In this document: piece after piece, positions 1 through 12,330 of the stretch
Position numbering within the stretch: the stretch's first letter is position 1
Layout: each line of letters starts with the position of its first letter
Origin: Hydractinia symbiolongicarpus
Taxonomy: Eukaryota > Cnidaria > Hydrozoa > Anthoathecata > Hydractiniidae
Length of the DNA stretch: 64,000 nt
Assembly: GCF_029227915.1 (NCBI RefSeq)
Contig: NC_079884.1
Coordinates: 5,954,001 to 6,018,000 of the forward strand
Reading direction: 5' to 3'
Position numbers and translations under genes: made by a program
Notes under the pieces: generated by a model
What the model saw: only the letters and a program-made list of their open reading frames with translations
Database searches by the model: none
What the model was told of the DNA's origin: nothing

Positions 1-120
1 GTCAAAAGTATACAAAGAAAGTACCCAGGGAGTAAACTCATTTCCCAAACGATTTTTTAAATTTTTTTTTCACCACTAAAACGCATGAGACTTGTAGTTT
101 TCAAGATTGTTTTCATTTTT

Positions 121-240
121 GATTAGACGCTGAATAAAAGAAGTTTAATCGCCGGCAAACGAAAAAGTTTTTAAAAATGTTTTCATTTTTGATAAGACGC
201 TGAATAAAAGAAGTTTAATCGCCGGCAAACGAAAACCTGC
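121..240 (-). repeat. Rearranged short monomer (70-bp period)
   Basis: The stretch beginning TGAATAAAAGAAG at 131 recurs at 201, only 70 bp later instead of 203. After GCAAACGAAAA near 165 the sequence jumps straight to AGTTTTTAAAAATG, which normally lies about 133 bp further on. This is either an internal deletion of about 133 bp or a 70-bp tandem duplication within one monomer, most simply explained by unequal exchange or replication slippage. It is one of two clear length breaks in the array; the other is at 31.5 kb. Confidence 0.85.
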
Positions 241-734
241 GATTTCCCGTAAATCCTGGACTCGGCCCGTATAGTCAAAAGTATACAAAGAAAGTACCCA
301 GGGAGTAAACTCATTTCCCAAACGATTTTTTAAATTTTTTTTTCACCACTAAAACGCATGAGACTTGTAGTTTTCAAGATTGTTTTCATTTTTGATGAGA
401 CGCTTAATGAAAGAGGTTTAATCGCCGGCAAACGAAAACCCGCGATTTCCCGTAAATCCGGGGCTTGGCACGTATAGTCGAATGTATACAAAGAAAGTAC
501 CCTGTGAGTAAACTCATTTCCAGAACGATTTTTTAAATTTTTTTTTCACCACTAAAACGCAAGAGACTTGTAGTTTTCAAGAATGTTTTCATTTTTGATG
601 AGACGCTTAATGAAAGAGGTTTAATCCCCGGCAAACGAAAACCCGCGATTTCCCGTAAATCTCGGGCTTGGCACGTATAGTCGAATGTATACAAAGAAAG
701 TACCCTGTGAGTAAACTCATTTCCAGAACAATTT

Positions 735-2965
735 TTTAAATTATTTTTTCACCACTAAAACGCATAAGACCTGTAGTTTTTAAAAATGTTTTCATTTTTG
801 ATGAGACGCTAAATAAAAGAAGTTTAATCGCCGGCAAACGAAAACCCGCGATTTCCCGTAAATCCCGGCTTGGCCCGTATATTCAAAAGTATACAAAGAA
901 AGTACCCAGGGAGTAAACTCATTTCCCGAACGACTTTTTAAATTACTTTTTCACCACTACAACGCATGAGACTTGTAGTTTTTAAAAATGTTTTCATTTT
1001 TGATGAGACGCTTAATGAAAGAGATTTAATCGCCGGCAAACGAAATCCCGCGTTTTCCCGTAAATCCGGGGCTTGGCCCGTATAGTCAAAAGTATACAAA
1101 GAAAGTACCCAGGGAGTAAACTCATTTCCCAAACGATTTTTTAAATTTTTTTTTCACCACTAAAACGCATGAGACTTGTAGTTTTCAAGATTGTTTTCAT
1201 TTTTGATTAGACGCTTAATGAAAGAGGTTTAATCGCCGGCAAACGAAAACCCGCGATTTCCCGTAAATCCCGGGCTTGCCACGTATAGTCGAATGTATAC
1301 AAAGAAAGTACCCTGTGAGTAAACTCATTTCCAGAACGATTTTTTAAATTATTTTTTCACCACTAAAACGCATAAGACCTGTAGTTTTTAAAAATGTTTT
1401 CATTTTTGATGAGACGCTGAATAATAGAAGTTTAATCGCCGGCAAACGAAAACCCGCGATTTCCCGTAAATCCCGGCTTGGCCCGTATATTCAAAAGTAT
1501 ACAAAGAAAGTACCCAGGGAGTAAACTCATTTCCCGAACGATTTTTTAAATTACTTTTTCACCACTAAAACGCATGAGACTTGTAGTTTTTAAAAATGTT
1601 TTCATTTTTGATAAGACGCTGAATAAAAGAAGTTTAATCGCCGGCAAACGAAAACCTGCGATTTCCCGTAAATCCTGGACTCGGCCCGTATAGTCAAAAG
1701 TATACAAAGAAAGTACCCCGGGTGTAAACTCATTTCCCAAACGATTTTTTAAATTTTTTTTTCACCACTAAAACGCATGAGACTTGTAGTTTTCAAGATT
1801 GTTGTCATTTTTGATGACACGCTTAATGAAAGAGGTTTAATCGCCGGCAAACGAAAACCCGCGATTTCCCGTAAATCCCGGGCTTGGCACGTATAGTCGA
1901 ATGTATACAAAGAAAGTACCCTGTTAGTAAACTCATTTCCAGAACGATTTTTTAAATTATTTTTTCACCACTACAACGCATAAGACCTGTAGTTTTTAAA
2001 AATGTTTTCATTTTTGATGAGACGCTGAATAAAAGAAGTTTAATCGCCGGCAAACGAAAGCCCGCGATTTCCCGTAAATCCCGGCTTGGCCCGTATATTC
2101 AAAAGTATACAAAGAAAGTACCCAGGGAGTAAACTCATTTCCCGAACGATTTTTTAAATTACTTTTTCACCACTAAAACGCATGAGACTTGTAGTTTTTA
2201 AAAATGTTTTCATTTTTGATGAGACGCTGAATAAAAGAAGTTTAATCGCCGGCAAACGAAAACCTGCGATTTCCCGTAAATCCTGGACTCGGCCCGTATA
2301 GTCAAAAGTATACACAGAAAGTACCCCGGGTGTAAACTCATTTCCCAAACGATTTTTTAAATTTTTTTTTCACCACTAAAACGCATGAGACTTGTAGTTT
2401 TCAAGATTGTTTTCATTTTTGATGACACGCTTAATGAAAGAGGTTTAATCGCCGGCAAACGAAAACCCGCGATTTCCCGTAAATCCCGGGCTTGGCACGT
2501 ATAGTCGAATGTATACAAAGAAAGTACCCTGTTAGTAAACTCATTTCCAGAACGATTTTTTAAATTATTTTTTCACCACTACAACGCATAAGACCTGTAG
2601 TTTTTAAAAATGTTTTCATTTTTGATGAGACGCTGAATAAAAGAAGTTTAATCGCCGGCAAACGAAAACCCGCGATTTCCCGTAAATCCCGGCTTGGCCC
2701 GTATATTCAAAAGTATACAAAGAAAGTACCCAGGGAGTAAACTCATTTCCCGAACGATTTTTTAAATTACTTTTTCACCACTAAAACGCATGAGACTTGT
2801 AGTTTTTAAAAATGTTTTCATTTTTGATGAGACGCTGAATAAAAGAAGTTTAATCGCCGGCAAACGAAAACCTGCGATTTCCCGTAAATCCTGGACTTGG
2901 CCCGTATAGTCAAAAGTATACAAAGAAAGTACCCAGGGAGTAAACTCATTTCCCAAACGATTTTT
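735..2965 (-). repeat. 608-bp trimeric higher-order repeat
   Basis: Three monomer types alternate in fixed order, recognised by the T-tract before CACCAC: TTATTTTTTC with CATAAGACCTG, then TTACTTTTTC, then TTTTTTTTTC. The same type returns every 608 bp (735, 1343, 1951, 2559; and 943, 1551, 2159, 2767), giving about 3.7 copies. The copies at about 1740-2345 and 2348-2950 are the most alike and share GATGACACGC and CCCTGTTAG variants. Such ordered periodicity marks local amplification by unequal crossover. Confidence 0.85.
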
Positions 2966-2999
2966 TAAATTATTATTTCACCACTAAAACGCATGAGAC

Positions 3000-4290
3000 T
3001 TGTAGTTTTCAAAAATGTTTTCATTTTTGATGAGACGCTGAATAAAAGCAGTTTAATCGCCGGCAAACGAAAACCTGCGATTTCCCTAAATCCCGGACTC
3101 GGCCCGTATAGTCAAAAGTATACAAAGAAAGTACCCAGGGAGTAAACTCATTTCCAGAACGATTTTTTAAATTATTTTTTCACCACTAAAACGCATAAGA
3201 CTTGTAGTTTTTAAAAATGTTTTCATTTTTGATGAGACGCTGAATAAAAGAAGTTTAATCGCTGGCAAACGAAAACCCGCGATTTCCCGTATATCCCGGG
3301 CTTGGCCCGTATAGTCAAAAGTATACAAAGAAAGTACCCAGGGAGTAAACTCATTTCCCGAACGATTTTTTATATTATTTTTTTACCACTAAACGCATGA
3401 GACTTATAGTTTTCAAAAATATTTTCATATTTGATGGGACGCTGAATAAAAGAAGTTTAATCGCCGGCAAACGAAAATCCGCGATTTTCCGTAAATCCCG
3501 GACTCGGCCCGTATAGTCAAGAGTAGACAAAGAAAGTACCCTGTGAGTAAACTCATTTCCCGAACGATTTTTTAAATTATTTTTTCACCACTAAAATGCA
3601 TAAGACTTGTAGTTTTTAAAAATGTTTTCATTTTTGATGAGACGCTGAATAAAAGAAGTTTAATCGCTGGCAAACGAAAACCCCCGATTTCCCGTAAATA
3701 CCGGCTTGGCCCGTATATTCAAAAGTATACAAAGAAAGTACCCAGGGAGTAAACTCATTTCCCGAACGATTTTTTAAATTACTTTTTCACCACTAAAACG
3801 CATGAGACTTGTAGTTTTCAAAAATGTTTTCATTTTTGATGAGACGCTGAATAAAAGCAGTTTAATCGCCGGCAAACGAAAACCTGCGATTTCCCTAAAT
3901 CCCGGACTCGGCCCGTATAGTCAAAAGTATACAAAGAAAGTACCCAGGGAGTAAACTCATTTCCAGAACGATTTTTTAAATTATTTTTTCACCACTAAAA
4001 CGCATAAGACTTGTAGTTTTTAAAAATGTTTTCATTTTTGATGAGACGCTGAATAAAAGAAGTTTAATCGCTGGCAAACGAAAACCCGCGATTTCCCGTA
4101 TATACCGGGCTTGGCCCGTATAGTCAAAAGTATACAAAGAAAGTACCCAGGGAGTAAACTCATTTCCCGAACGATTTTTTATATTATTTTTTTACCACTA
4201 AACGCATGAGACTTGTAGTTTTCAAAAATATTTTCATATTTGATGGAACGCTGAATAAAAGCAGTTCAATCGCCGGCAAACGAAAACCTG
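3000..4290 (-). repeat. 809-bp tetrameric repeat, second copy cut at inversion
   Basis: The rare variants AAAAGCAGTTTAATC and TTTCCCTAAATCCCGG occur near 3045-3095 and again near 3854-3904, an 809-bp (4-monomer) offset. The following monomers match in order, including the atypical one with a T-rich TTTTTTTACC tract and ATATTTTCATATTTGATGG. The second copy ends abruptly at 4290, where the array turns round, so the inversion came after this duplication or cut through it. Confidence 0.8.
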
Positions 4291-4301
4291 CTTTTATTCA
4301 G
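4251..4301. repeat. Head-to-head satellite inversion junction
   Basis: A perfect 14-bp inverted repeat, CTGAATAAAAGCAG at 4251-4264 and CTGCTTTTATTCAG at 4288-4301, is separated by a 23-bp spacer. Pairing continues outward with scattered mismatches because both sides are satellite monomers in opposite orientation. The left side ends as the reverse complement of GCAGGTTTTCG; the right side begins in CTGCTTTTATTCAG, so CTGC at 4288-4291 can belong to either side. This is a 4-bp microhomology join, as expected of fold-back template switching or end joining. The monomer types beside the junction are not mirror images, so it is not a simple perfect palindrome. A misassembly cannot be excluded. Confidence 0.9.
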
Positions 4302-4389
4302 CGCCTCATCAAAAATGAAAACATTTTTGAAAACTACAAGTCTCATGCGTTTTAGTGGTGAAAAAGTAATTTTAAAAATCGTTCGGGAA

Positions 4390-7300
4390 ATGAGTTTACT
4401 CCCTGGGTACTTTCTTTGTATACTTTTGACTATACGGGCCGAGTCCGGGATTTAGGGAAATCGCAGGTTTTCGTTTGCCGGCGATTAAACTGCTTTTATT
4501 CAGCGTCTCATCAAAAATGAAAACATTTTTAAAAACTACAAGTCTCATGGGCTTTATTGGTGAAATAGTGATTTAAAAAATCGTTTGGGAAATGAGTTTA
4601 CTCCCTGGGTACTTTCTTTGTATACTTTTGACTATACGGGCCGAGTCCGGGATTTAGGGAAATCGCAGGTTTTCGTTTGCCGGCGATTAAACTGCTTTTA
4701 TTCAGCGTCTCATCAAAAATGAAAACATTTTTGAAAACTACAAGTCTCATGCGTTTTAGTGGTGAAAAAATAATTTAAAAAATCGTTTGGGAAATGAGTT
4801 TACTCCCTGGGTACTTTCTTTGTATACTTTTGACTATACGGGCCGAGTCCAGGATTTACGGGAAATCGCAGGTTTTCGTTTGCCGGCGATTAAACTTCTT
4901 TTATTCAGCGTCTTATCAAAAATGAAAACATTTTTAAAAACTACAAGTCTCATGCGTTTTAGTGGTGAAAAAGTAATTTAAAAAATCGTTCGGGAAATGA
5001 GTTTACTCCCTGGGTACTTTCTTTGTATACTTTTGACTATACGGGCCGAGTCCGGGATTTACGGGAAACCGCAGATTTTCATTTGCCGGCGATTAAACTT
5101 CTCTTATTCAGCGTCCTATCAAATATGAAAATATTTTTGAAAACTACAAGTCTCATGCGTTCAGTGGTAAAAAATAATATAAAAAATCGTTCGGGAAATG
5201 AGTTTACTCCCTGGGTACTTTCTTTGTATACTTTTGACTATACGGGCCAAGCCCGGGATATGCGGGAAATCGCGGGTTTTCGTTTGCCGGCGATTAAACT
5301 TCTTTTATTCAGCGTCTCATCAAAAATGAAAACATTTTTAAAAACTACAAGTCTTATGCGTTTTAGTGGTGAAAAAATAATTTAAAAAATCGTTCTGAAA
5401 ATGAGTTTACTCCCTGGGTACTTTCTTTGTATACTTTTGACTATACGGGCCGAGTCCGGGATTTAGGGAAATCGCAGGTTTTCGTTTGCCGGCGATTAAA
5501 CTGCTTTTATTCAGCGTCTCATCAAAAATGAAAACATTTTTAAAAACTACAAGTCTCATGGGCTTTATTGGTGAAATAGTAATTTAAAAAATCGTTTGGG
5601 AAATGAGTTTACTCCCTGGGTACTTTCTTTGTATACTTTTGACTATACGGGCCGAGTCCGGGATTTAGGGCAATCGCAGGTTTTCGTTTGCCGGCGATTA
5701 AACTGCTTTTATTCAGCGTCTCATCAAAAATGAAAACATTTTTGAAAACTACAAGTCTCATGCGTTTTAGTGGCGAAAAAATAATTTAAAAAATCGTTTG
5801 GGAAATGAGTTTACTCCCTGGGTACTTTCTTTGTATACTTTTGACTATACGGGCCGAGTCCAGGATTTACGGGAAATCGCAGGTTTTCGTTTGCCGGCGA
5901 TTAAACTTCTTTTATTCAGCGTCTTATCAAAAATGAAAACATTTTTAAAAACTACAAGTCTCATGCGTTTTAGTGGTGAAAAAGTAATTTAAAAAATCGT
6001 TCGGGAAATGAGTTTACTCCCTGGGTACTTTCTTTGTATACTTTTGACTATACGGGCCGAGTCCGGGATTTACGGGAAATCGCAGGTTTTCGTTTGCCGG
6101 CGATTAAACTTCTTTTATTCAGCGTCCCATCAAATATGAAAATATTTTTGAAAACTACAAGTCTCATGCGTTTAGTGGTAAAAAAATAATATAAAAAATC
6201 GTTCGGGAAATGAGTTTACTCCCTGGGTACTTTCTTTGTATACTTTTGACTATACGGGCCAAGCCGGGATTTACGGGAAATCGCGGGTTTTCGTTTGCCG
6301 GCGATTAAACTTCTTTTATTCAGCGTCTCATCAAAAATGAAAACATTTTTAAAAACTACAAGTCTTATGCGTTTTAGTGGTGAAAAAATAATTTAAAAAA
6401 TCGTTCTGGAAATGAGTTTACTCACAGGGTACTTTCTTTGTATACATTCGACTATACGGACCAAGCCTGGGATTTACGGGAAATCGCGGGTTTTCGTTTT
6501 CCGGCGATTAAACCTCTTTCATTAAGCGTCTCATCAAAAATGAAAACATTTTTGAAAACTACAAGTCTCATGCGTTTTAGTGGTGAAAAAAAAATTTAAA
6601 AAATCGTTCGGGAAATGAGTTTACTCCCTGGGTACTTTCTTTGTATACATTCGACTATACGGGCCAAGCCCCGGATTTACGGGAAAACACGGGATTTCGT
6701 TTGCCGGCGATTAAACCTCTTTCATTAAGCGTCTCATCAAAAATGAAAACATTTTTGAAAACTACAAGTCTCATGCGTTTTAGTGGTGAAAAAATAATTT
6801 AAAAAATCGTTCGGGAAATGAGTTTACTCTCTGGGTACTTTCTTTGTATACTTTTGACTATACGGGCCGAGTCCGGGATTTACGGGAAATCGCGGATTTT
6901 CGTTTGCCGGCGATTAAACTTCTTTTATTCAGCGTCCCATCAAATATGAAAATATTTTTGAAAACTACAAGTCTCATGCGTTTAGTGGTAAAAAAATAAT
7001 ATAAAAAATCGTTCGGGAAATGAATTTACTCCCTGGGTACTTTCTTTGTATACTTTTGACTATACGGGCCAAGCCCGGGATATACGGGAAATTGCGGGTT
7101 TTCGTTTGCCGGCGATTAAACTTCTTTTATTCAGCGTCTCATCAAAAATGAAAACATTTTTAAAAACTACAAGTCTTATGCGTTTTAGTGGTGAAAAAAT
7201 AATTTAAAAAATCGTTCTGAAAATGAGTTTACTCCCTGGGTACTTTCTTTGTATACTTTTGACTATACGGGCCGAGTACGGGATTTAGGGAAATCGCAGG

Positions 7301-9840
7301 TTTTCGTTTGCCGGCGATTAAACTGCTTTTATTCAGCGTCTCATCAAAAATGAAAACATTTTTAAAAACTACAAGTCTCATGGGCTTTAGTGGTGAAATA
7401 GTAATTTAAAAAATCGTTTGGGAAATGAGTTTACTCCCTGGGTACTTTGTTTGTATACTTTTGACTATACGGGCCGAGTACGGGATTTACGGGAAATCGC
7501 AGGTTTTCGTTTGCCGGCGATTAAACTGCTTTTATTCAGCGTCTCATCAAAAATGAAAACATTTTTGAAAACTACAAGTCTCATGCGTTTTAGTGGTGAA
7601 AAAATAATTTAAAAAATCGTTTGGGAAATGAGTTTACTCCCTGGGTACTTTCTTTGTATACTTTTGACTATACGGGCCGAGTCCAGGATTTACGGGAAAT
7701 CGCAGGTTTTCGTTTGCCGGCGATTAAACTTCTTTTATTCAGCGTCTTATCAAAAATGAAAACATTTTTAAAAACTACAAGTCTCATGCGTTTTAGTGGT
7801 GAAAAAGTAATTTAAAAAATCGTTCGGGAAATGAGTTTACTCCCTGGGTACTTTCTTTGTATACTTTTGACTATACGGGCCGAGTCCGGGATTTACGGGA
7901 AACCGCAGATTTTCGTTTGCCGGCGATTAAACTTCTCTTATTCAGCGTCCCATCAAATATGAAAATATTTTTGAAAACTACAAGTCTCATGCGTTCAGTG
8001 GTAAAAAATAATATAAAAAATCGTTCGGGAAATGAGTTTACTCCCTGGGTACTTTCTTTGTATACTTTTGACTATACGGGCCAAGCCCGGGATATGCGGG
8101 AAATTGCGGGTTTTCGTTTGCCGGCGATTAAACTTCTTTTATTCAGCGTCTCATCAAAAATGAAAACATTTTTAAAAACTACAAGTCTTATGCGTTTTAG
8201 TGGTGAAAAAATAATTTAAAAAATCGTTCTGAAAATGAGTTTACTCCCTGGGTACTTTCTTTGTATACTTTTGACTATACGGGCCGAGTCCGGGATTTAG
8301 GGAAATCGCAGGTTTTCGTTTGCCGGCGATTAAACTGCTTTTATTCAGCGTCTCATCAAAAATGAAAACATTTTTAAAAACTACAAGTCTCATGGGCTTT
8401 ATTGGTGAAATAGTAATTTAAAAAATCGTTTGGGAAATGAGTTTACTCCCTGGGTACTTTCTTTGTATACTTTTGACTATACGGGCCGAGTCCGGGATTT
8501 AGGGCAATCGCAGGTTTTCGTTTGCCGGCGATTAAACTGCTTTTATTCAGCGTCTCATCAAAAATGAAAACATTTTTGAAAACTACAAGTCTCATGCGTT
8601 TTAGTGGCGAAAAAATAATTTAAAAAATCGTTTGGGAAATGAGTTTACTCCCTGGGTACTTTCTTTGTATACTTTTGACTATACGGGCCGAGTCCAGGAT
8701 TTACGGGAAATCGCAGGTTTTCGTTTGCCAGCGATTAAACTTCTTTTATTCAGCGTCTTATCAAAAATGAAAACATTTTTAAAAACTACAAGTCTCATGC
8801 GTTTTAGTGGTGAAAAAGTAATTTAAAAAATCGTTCGGGAAATGAGTTTACTCCCTGGGTTCTTTCTTTGTATACTTTTGAATATACGGGCCAAGCCGGT
8901 ATTTACGGGAAATCGCGGATTTTCGTTTGCCGGCGATTAAACTTCTTTTATTCAGCGTCCCATCAAATATGAAAATATTTTTGAAAACTACAAGTCTCAT
9001 GCGTTTAGTGGTAAAAAAATAATATAAAAAATCGTTCGGGAAATGAGTTTACTCCCTGGGTACTTTCTTTGTATACTTTTGACTATACGGGCCAAGCCCG
9101 GGATATACGGGAAATCGCGGGTTTTCGTTTGCCAGCGATTAAACTTCTTTTATTCAGCGTCTCATCAAAAATGAAAACATTTTTAAAAACTACAAGTCTT
9201 ATGCGTTTTAGTGGTGAAAAAATAATTTAAAAAATCGTTCTGAAAATGAGTTTACTCCCTGGGTACTTTCTTTGTATACTTTTGACTATACGGGCCGAGT
9301 CCGGGATTTAGGGAAATCGCAGGTTTTCGTTTGCCGGCGATTAAACTGCTTTTATTCAGCGTCTCATCAAAAATGAAAACATTTTTAAAAACTACAAGTC
9401 TCATGGGCTTTATTGGTGAAATAGTGATTTAAAAAATCGTTTGGGAAATGAGTTTACTCCCTGGGTACTTTCTTTGTATACTTTTGACTATACGGGCCGA
9501 GTCCGGGATTTAGGGAAATCGCAGGTTTTCGTTTGCCGGCGATTAAACTGCTTTTATTCAGCGTCTCATCAAAAATGAAAACATTTTTGAAAACTACAAG
9601 TCTCATGCGTTTTAGTGGTGAAAAAATAATTTAAAAAATCGTTTGGGAAATGAGTTTACTCCCTGGGTACTTTCTTTGTATACTTTTGACTATACGGGCC
9701 GAGTCCAGGATTTACGGGAAATCGCAGGTTTTCGTTTGCCGGCGATTAAACTTCTTTTATTCAGCGTCTTATCAAAAATGAAAACATTTTTAAAAACTAC
9801 AAGTCTCATGCGTTTTAGTGGTGAAAAAGTAATTTAAAAA
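4390..9840 (+). repeat. 1011-bp pentamer cassette and 2834-bp-offset duplication
   Basis: A cassette with GATTTAGGGAAATCGCAGG, then CATGGGCTTTATTGG with GTTTGGGAAATG, then GAGTCCAGGATTTACGGG occurs near 4400-4980, 5411-5992, 8245-8826 and 9256-9837. The first two and the last two copies are 1011 bp (5 monomers) apart. In addition, 4740-5990 matches 7574-8826 at an offset of 2834 bp (14 monomers), including the rare GGGAAACCGCAG and GCGTTCAGTGG variants. These are nested unequal-exchange products; block edges are approximate. Confidence 0.8.
6200..7470 (+). repeat. ~1.27-kb block duplicated at 11057-12330
   Basis: This block recurs 4857 bp (24 monomers) downstream. Rare shared variants in the same order support this: GTTTTCCGGCG (about 6497 and 11354), GTGAAAAAAAAATTT (about 6585 and 11442), CCCCGGATTTACGGGAAAAC (about 6669 and 11526), TTTACTCTCTGGG (6823 and 11680) and CTTTGTTTGTATAC (7446 and 12303). 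Identity fails before about 6200 and after about 7470, so this is a discrete six-monomer segment. Confidence 0.8.
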
Positions 9841-11056
9841 ATCGTTCGGGAAATGAGTTTACTCCCTGGGAACTTTCTTTGTATACTTTTAAATATACGG
9901 GCCAAGCCGGTATTTACGGGAAATCTCGGGTTTTCGTTTGCCGGTGATTAAACTTCTTTTATTCAGCGTCTCATCAAAAATGAAAACATTTTTAAAAACT
10001 ACAGGTCTTATGCGTTTTAGTGGTGAAAAAATAATTTAAAAAATCGTTCGGGAAATGAGTTTACTCACAGGGTACTTTCTTTGTATACTTTTGACTATAC
10101 GGGCCGAGTCCGGGATTTACGGGAAATCGCGGATTTTCGTTTGCCGGCGATTAAACTTCTTTTATTCAGCGTCCCATCAAATATGAAAATATTTTTGAAA
10201 ACTACAAGTCTCATGCGTTTAGTGGTAAAAAAATAATATAAAAAATCGTTCGGGAAATGAGTTTACTCCCTGGGTACTTTCTTTGTATACTTTTGACTAT
10301 ACGGGCCAAGCCCGGGTTATACGGGAAATCGCAGGTTTTCGTTTGCCGGCGATTAAACTTCTTTTATTCAGCGTCTTATCAAAAATGAAAACATTTTTAA
10401 AAACTACAAGTCTCATGCGTTTTAGTGGTGAAAAAGTAATTTAAAAAATCGTTCGGGAAATGAGTTTACTCCCTGGGTACTTTCTTTGTATACTTTTGAA
10501 TATACGGGCCAAGCCGGGATTTACGGGAAATCGCGGGTTTTCGTTTGCCGGCGATTAAACTTCTTTTATTCAGCGTCTCATCAAAAATGAAAACATTTTT
10601 AAAAACTACAAGTCTTATGCGTTTTAGTGGTGAAAAAATAATTTAAAAAATCGTTCTGGAAATGAGTTTACTCCCTGGGTACTTTCTTTGTATACTTTTG
10701 ACTATACGGGCCGAGTCCGGGATTTAGGGAAATCGCAGGTTTTCGTTTGCCGGCGATTAAACTGCTTTTATTCAGCGTCTCATCAAAAATGAAAACATTT
10801 TTGAAAACTACAAGTCTCATGCGTTTTAGTGGTGAAATAATAATTTAAAAAATCGTTTGGGAAATGAGTTTACTCCCTGGGTACTTTCTTCGTATACTTT
10901 TGACTATACGGGCCGAGTCCGGGATTTACGGGAAATCGCAGGTTTTCGTTTGCCGGCGATTAAACTTCTTTTATTCAGCGTCTTATCAAAAATGAAAACA
11001 TTTTTAAAAACTACAGGTCTTATGCGTTTTAGTGGTGAAAAAGTAATTTAAAAAAT

Positions 11057-12330
11057 CGTTCGGGAAATGAGTTTACTCCCTGGGTACTTTCTTTGTATAC
11101 TTTTGACTATACGGGCCAAGCCGGGATTTACGGGAAATCGCGGGTTTTCGTTTGCCGGCGATTAAACTTCTTTTATTCAGCGTCTCATCAAAAATGAAAA
11201 CATTTTTAAAAACTACAAGTCTTATGCGTTTTAGTGGTGAAAAAATAATTTAAAAAATCGTTCTGGAAATGAGTTTACTCACAGGGTACTTTCTTTGTAT
11301 ACATTCGACTATACGGGCCAAGCCTGGGATTTACGGGAAATCGCGGGTTTTCGTTTTCCGGCGATTAAACCTCTTTCATTAAGCGTCTCATCAAAAATGA
11401 AAACATTTTTGAAAACTACAAGACTCATGCGTTTTAGTGGTGAAAAAAAAATTTAAAAAATCGTTCGGGAAATGAGTTTACTCCCTGGGTACTTTCTTTG
11501 TATACATTCGACTATACGGGCCAAGCCCCGGATTTACGGGAAAACACGGGATTTCGTTTGCCGGCGATTAAACCTCTTTCATTAAGCGTCTCATCAAAAA
11601 TGAAAACATTTTTGAAAACTACAAGTCTCATGCGTTTTAGTGGTGAAAAAATAATTTAAAAAATCGTTCGGGAAATGAGTTTACTCTCTGGGTACTTTCT
11701 TTGTATACTTTTGACTATACGGGCCGAGTCCGGGATTTACGGGAAATCGCGGATTTTCGTTTGCCGGCGATTAAACTTCTTTTATTCAGCGTCCCATCAA
11801 ATATGAAAATATTTTTGAAAACTACAAGTCTCATGCGTTTAGTGGTAAAAAAATAATATAAAAAATCGTTCGGGAAATGAGTTTACTCCCTGGGTACTTT
11901 CTTTGTATACTTTTGACTATACGGGCCAAGCCCGGGATATACGGGAAATCGCGGGTTTTCGTTTGCCGGCGATTAAACTTCTTTTATTCAGCGTCTCATC
12001 AAAAATGAAAACATTTTTAAAAACTACAAGTCTTATGCGTTTTAGTGGTGAAAAAATAATTTAAAAAATCGTTCTGAAAATGAGTTTACTCCCTGGGTAC
12101 TTTCTTTGTATACTTTTGACTATACGGGCCGAGTACGGGATTTAGGGAAATCGCAGGTTTTCGTTTGCCGGCGATTAAACTGCTTTTATTCAGCGTCTCA
12201 TCAAAAATGAAAACATTTTTAAAAACTACAAGTCTCATGGGCTTTAGTGGTGAAATAGTAATTTAAAAAATCGTTTGGGAAATGAGTTTACTCCCTGGGT
12301 ACTTTGTTTGTATACTTTTGACTATACGGG
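11057..12330 (+). repeat. Second copy of the 6200-7470 block
   Basis: Partner of 6200-7470 at an offset of 4857 bp, sharing the same string of rare variants. It differs by a few substitutions, for example CTACAAGACTC near 11418 and GAGACCGGG near 12334, so the duplication is old enough to have gained point changes but too young for homogenisation to have erased the block edges. Confidence 0.8.

Larger units (their letters stand above)
1..4290 (-). repeat. 203-bp satellite array, minus-orientation arm
   Basis: About 21 tandem satellite monomers read as the reverse complement of everything after 4291. Landmarks recur every 202-203 bp: TTTCACCAC, GGTTTAATCGCCGGCAAACG and the GTATAC palindrome. 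The monomers belong to the same family as the right-hand array and include the same variant types, for example the type with ATATTTTCATATTTGAT and a shortened CACTAAACGC found near 3360-3450 and 4180-4250. No gene is visible. Open frames of 64 codons at 938-1132, 1546-1740, 2154-2348 and 2762-2956 are the satellite itself read on the minus strand. Confidence 0.97.

Noticed and set aside
938-1132. 64-120-codon open frames in almost every monomer, on both strands, as a repeated small protein family
   Set aside because: They mostly begin at TTG or GTG, not ATG; the monomer length (203) shifts the frame each time; changes between copies alter amino acids freely; and they are simply the stretch between AT-rich stops. 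They are satellite shadows, not genes.
4251-4301. Rho-independent terminator or replication origin hairpin
   Set aside because: The inverted repeat arises from two oppositely oriented monomers at an inversion junction. It has no terminator U-tract context and no origin motifs.
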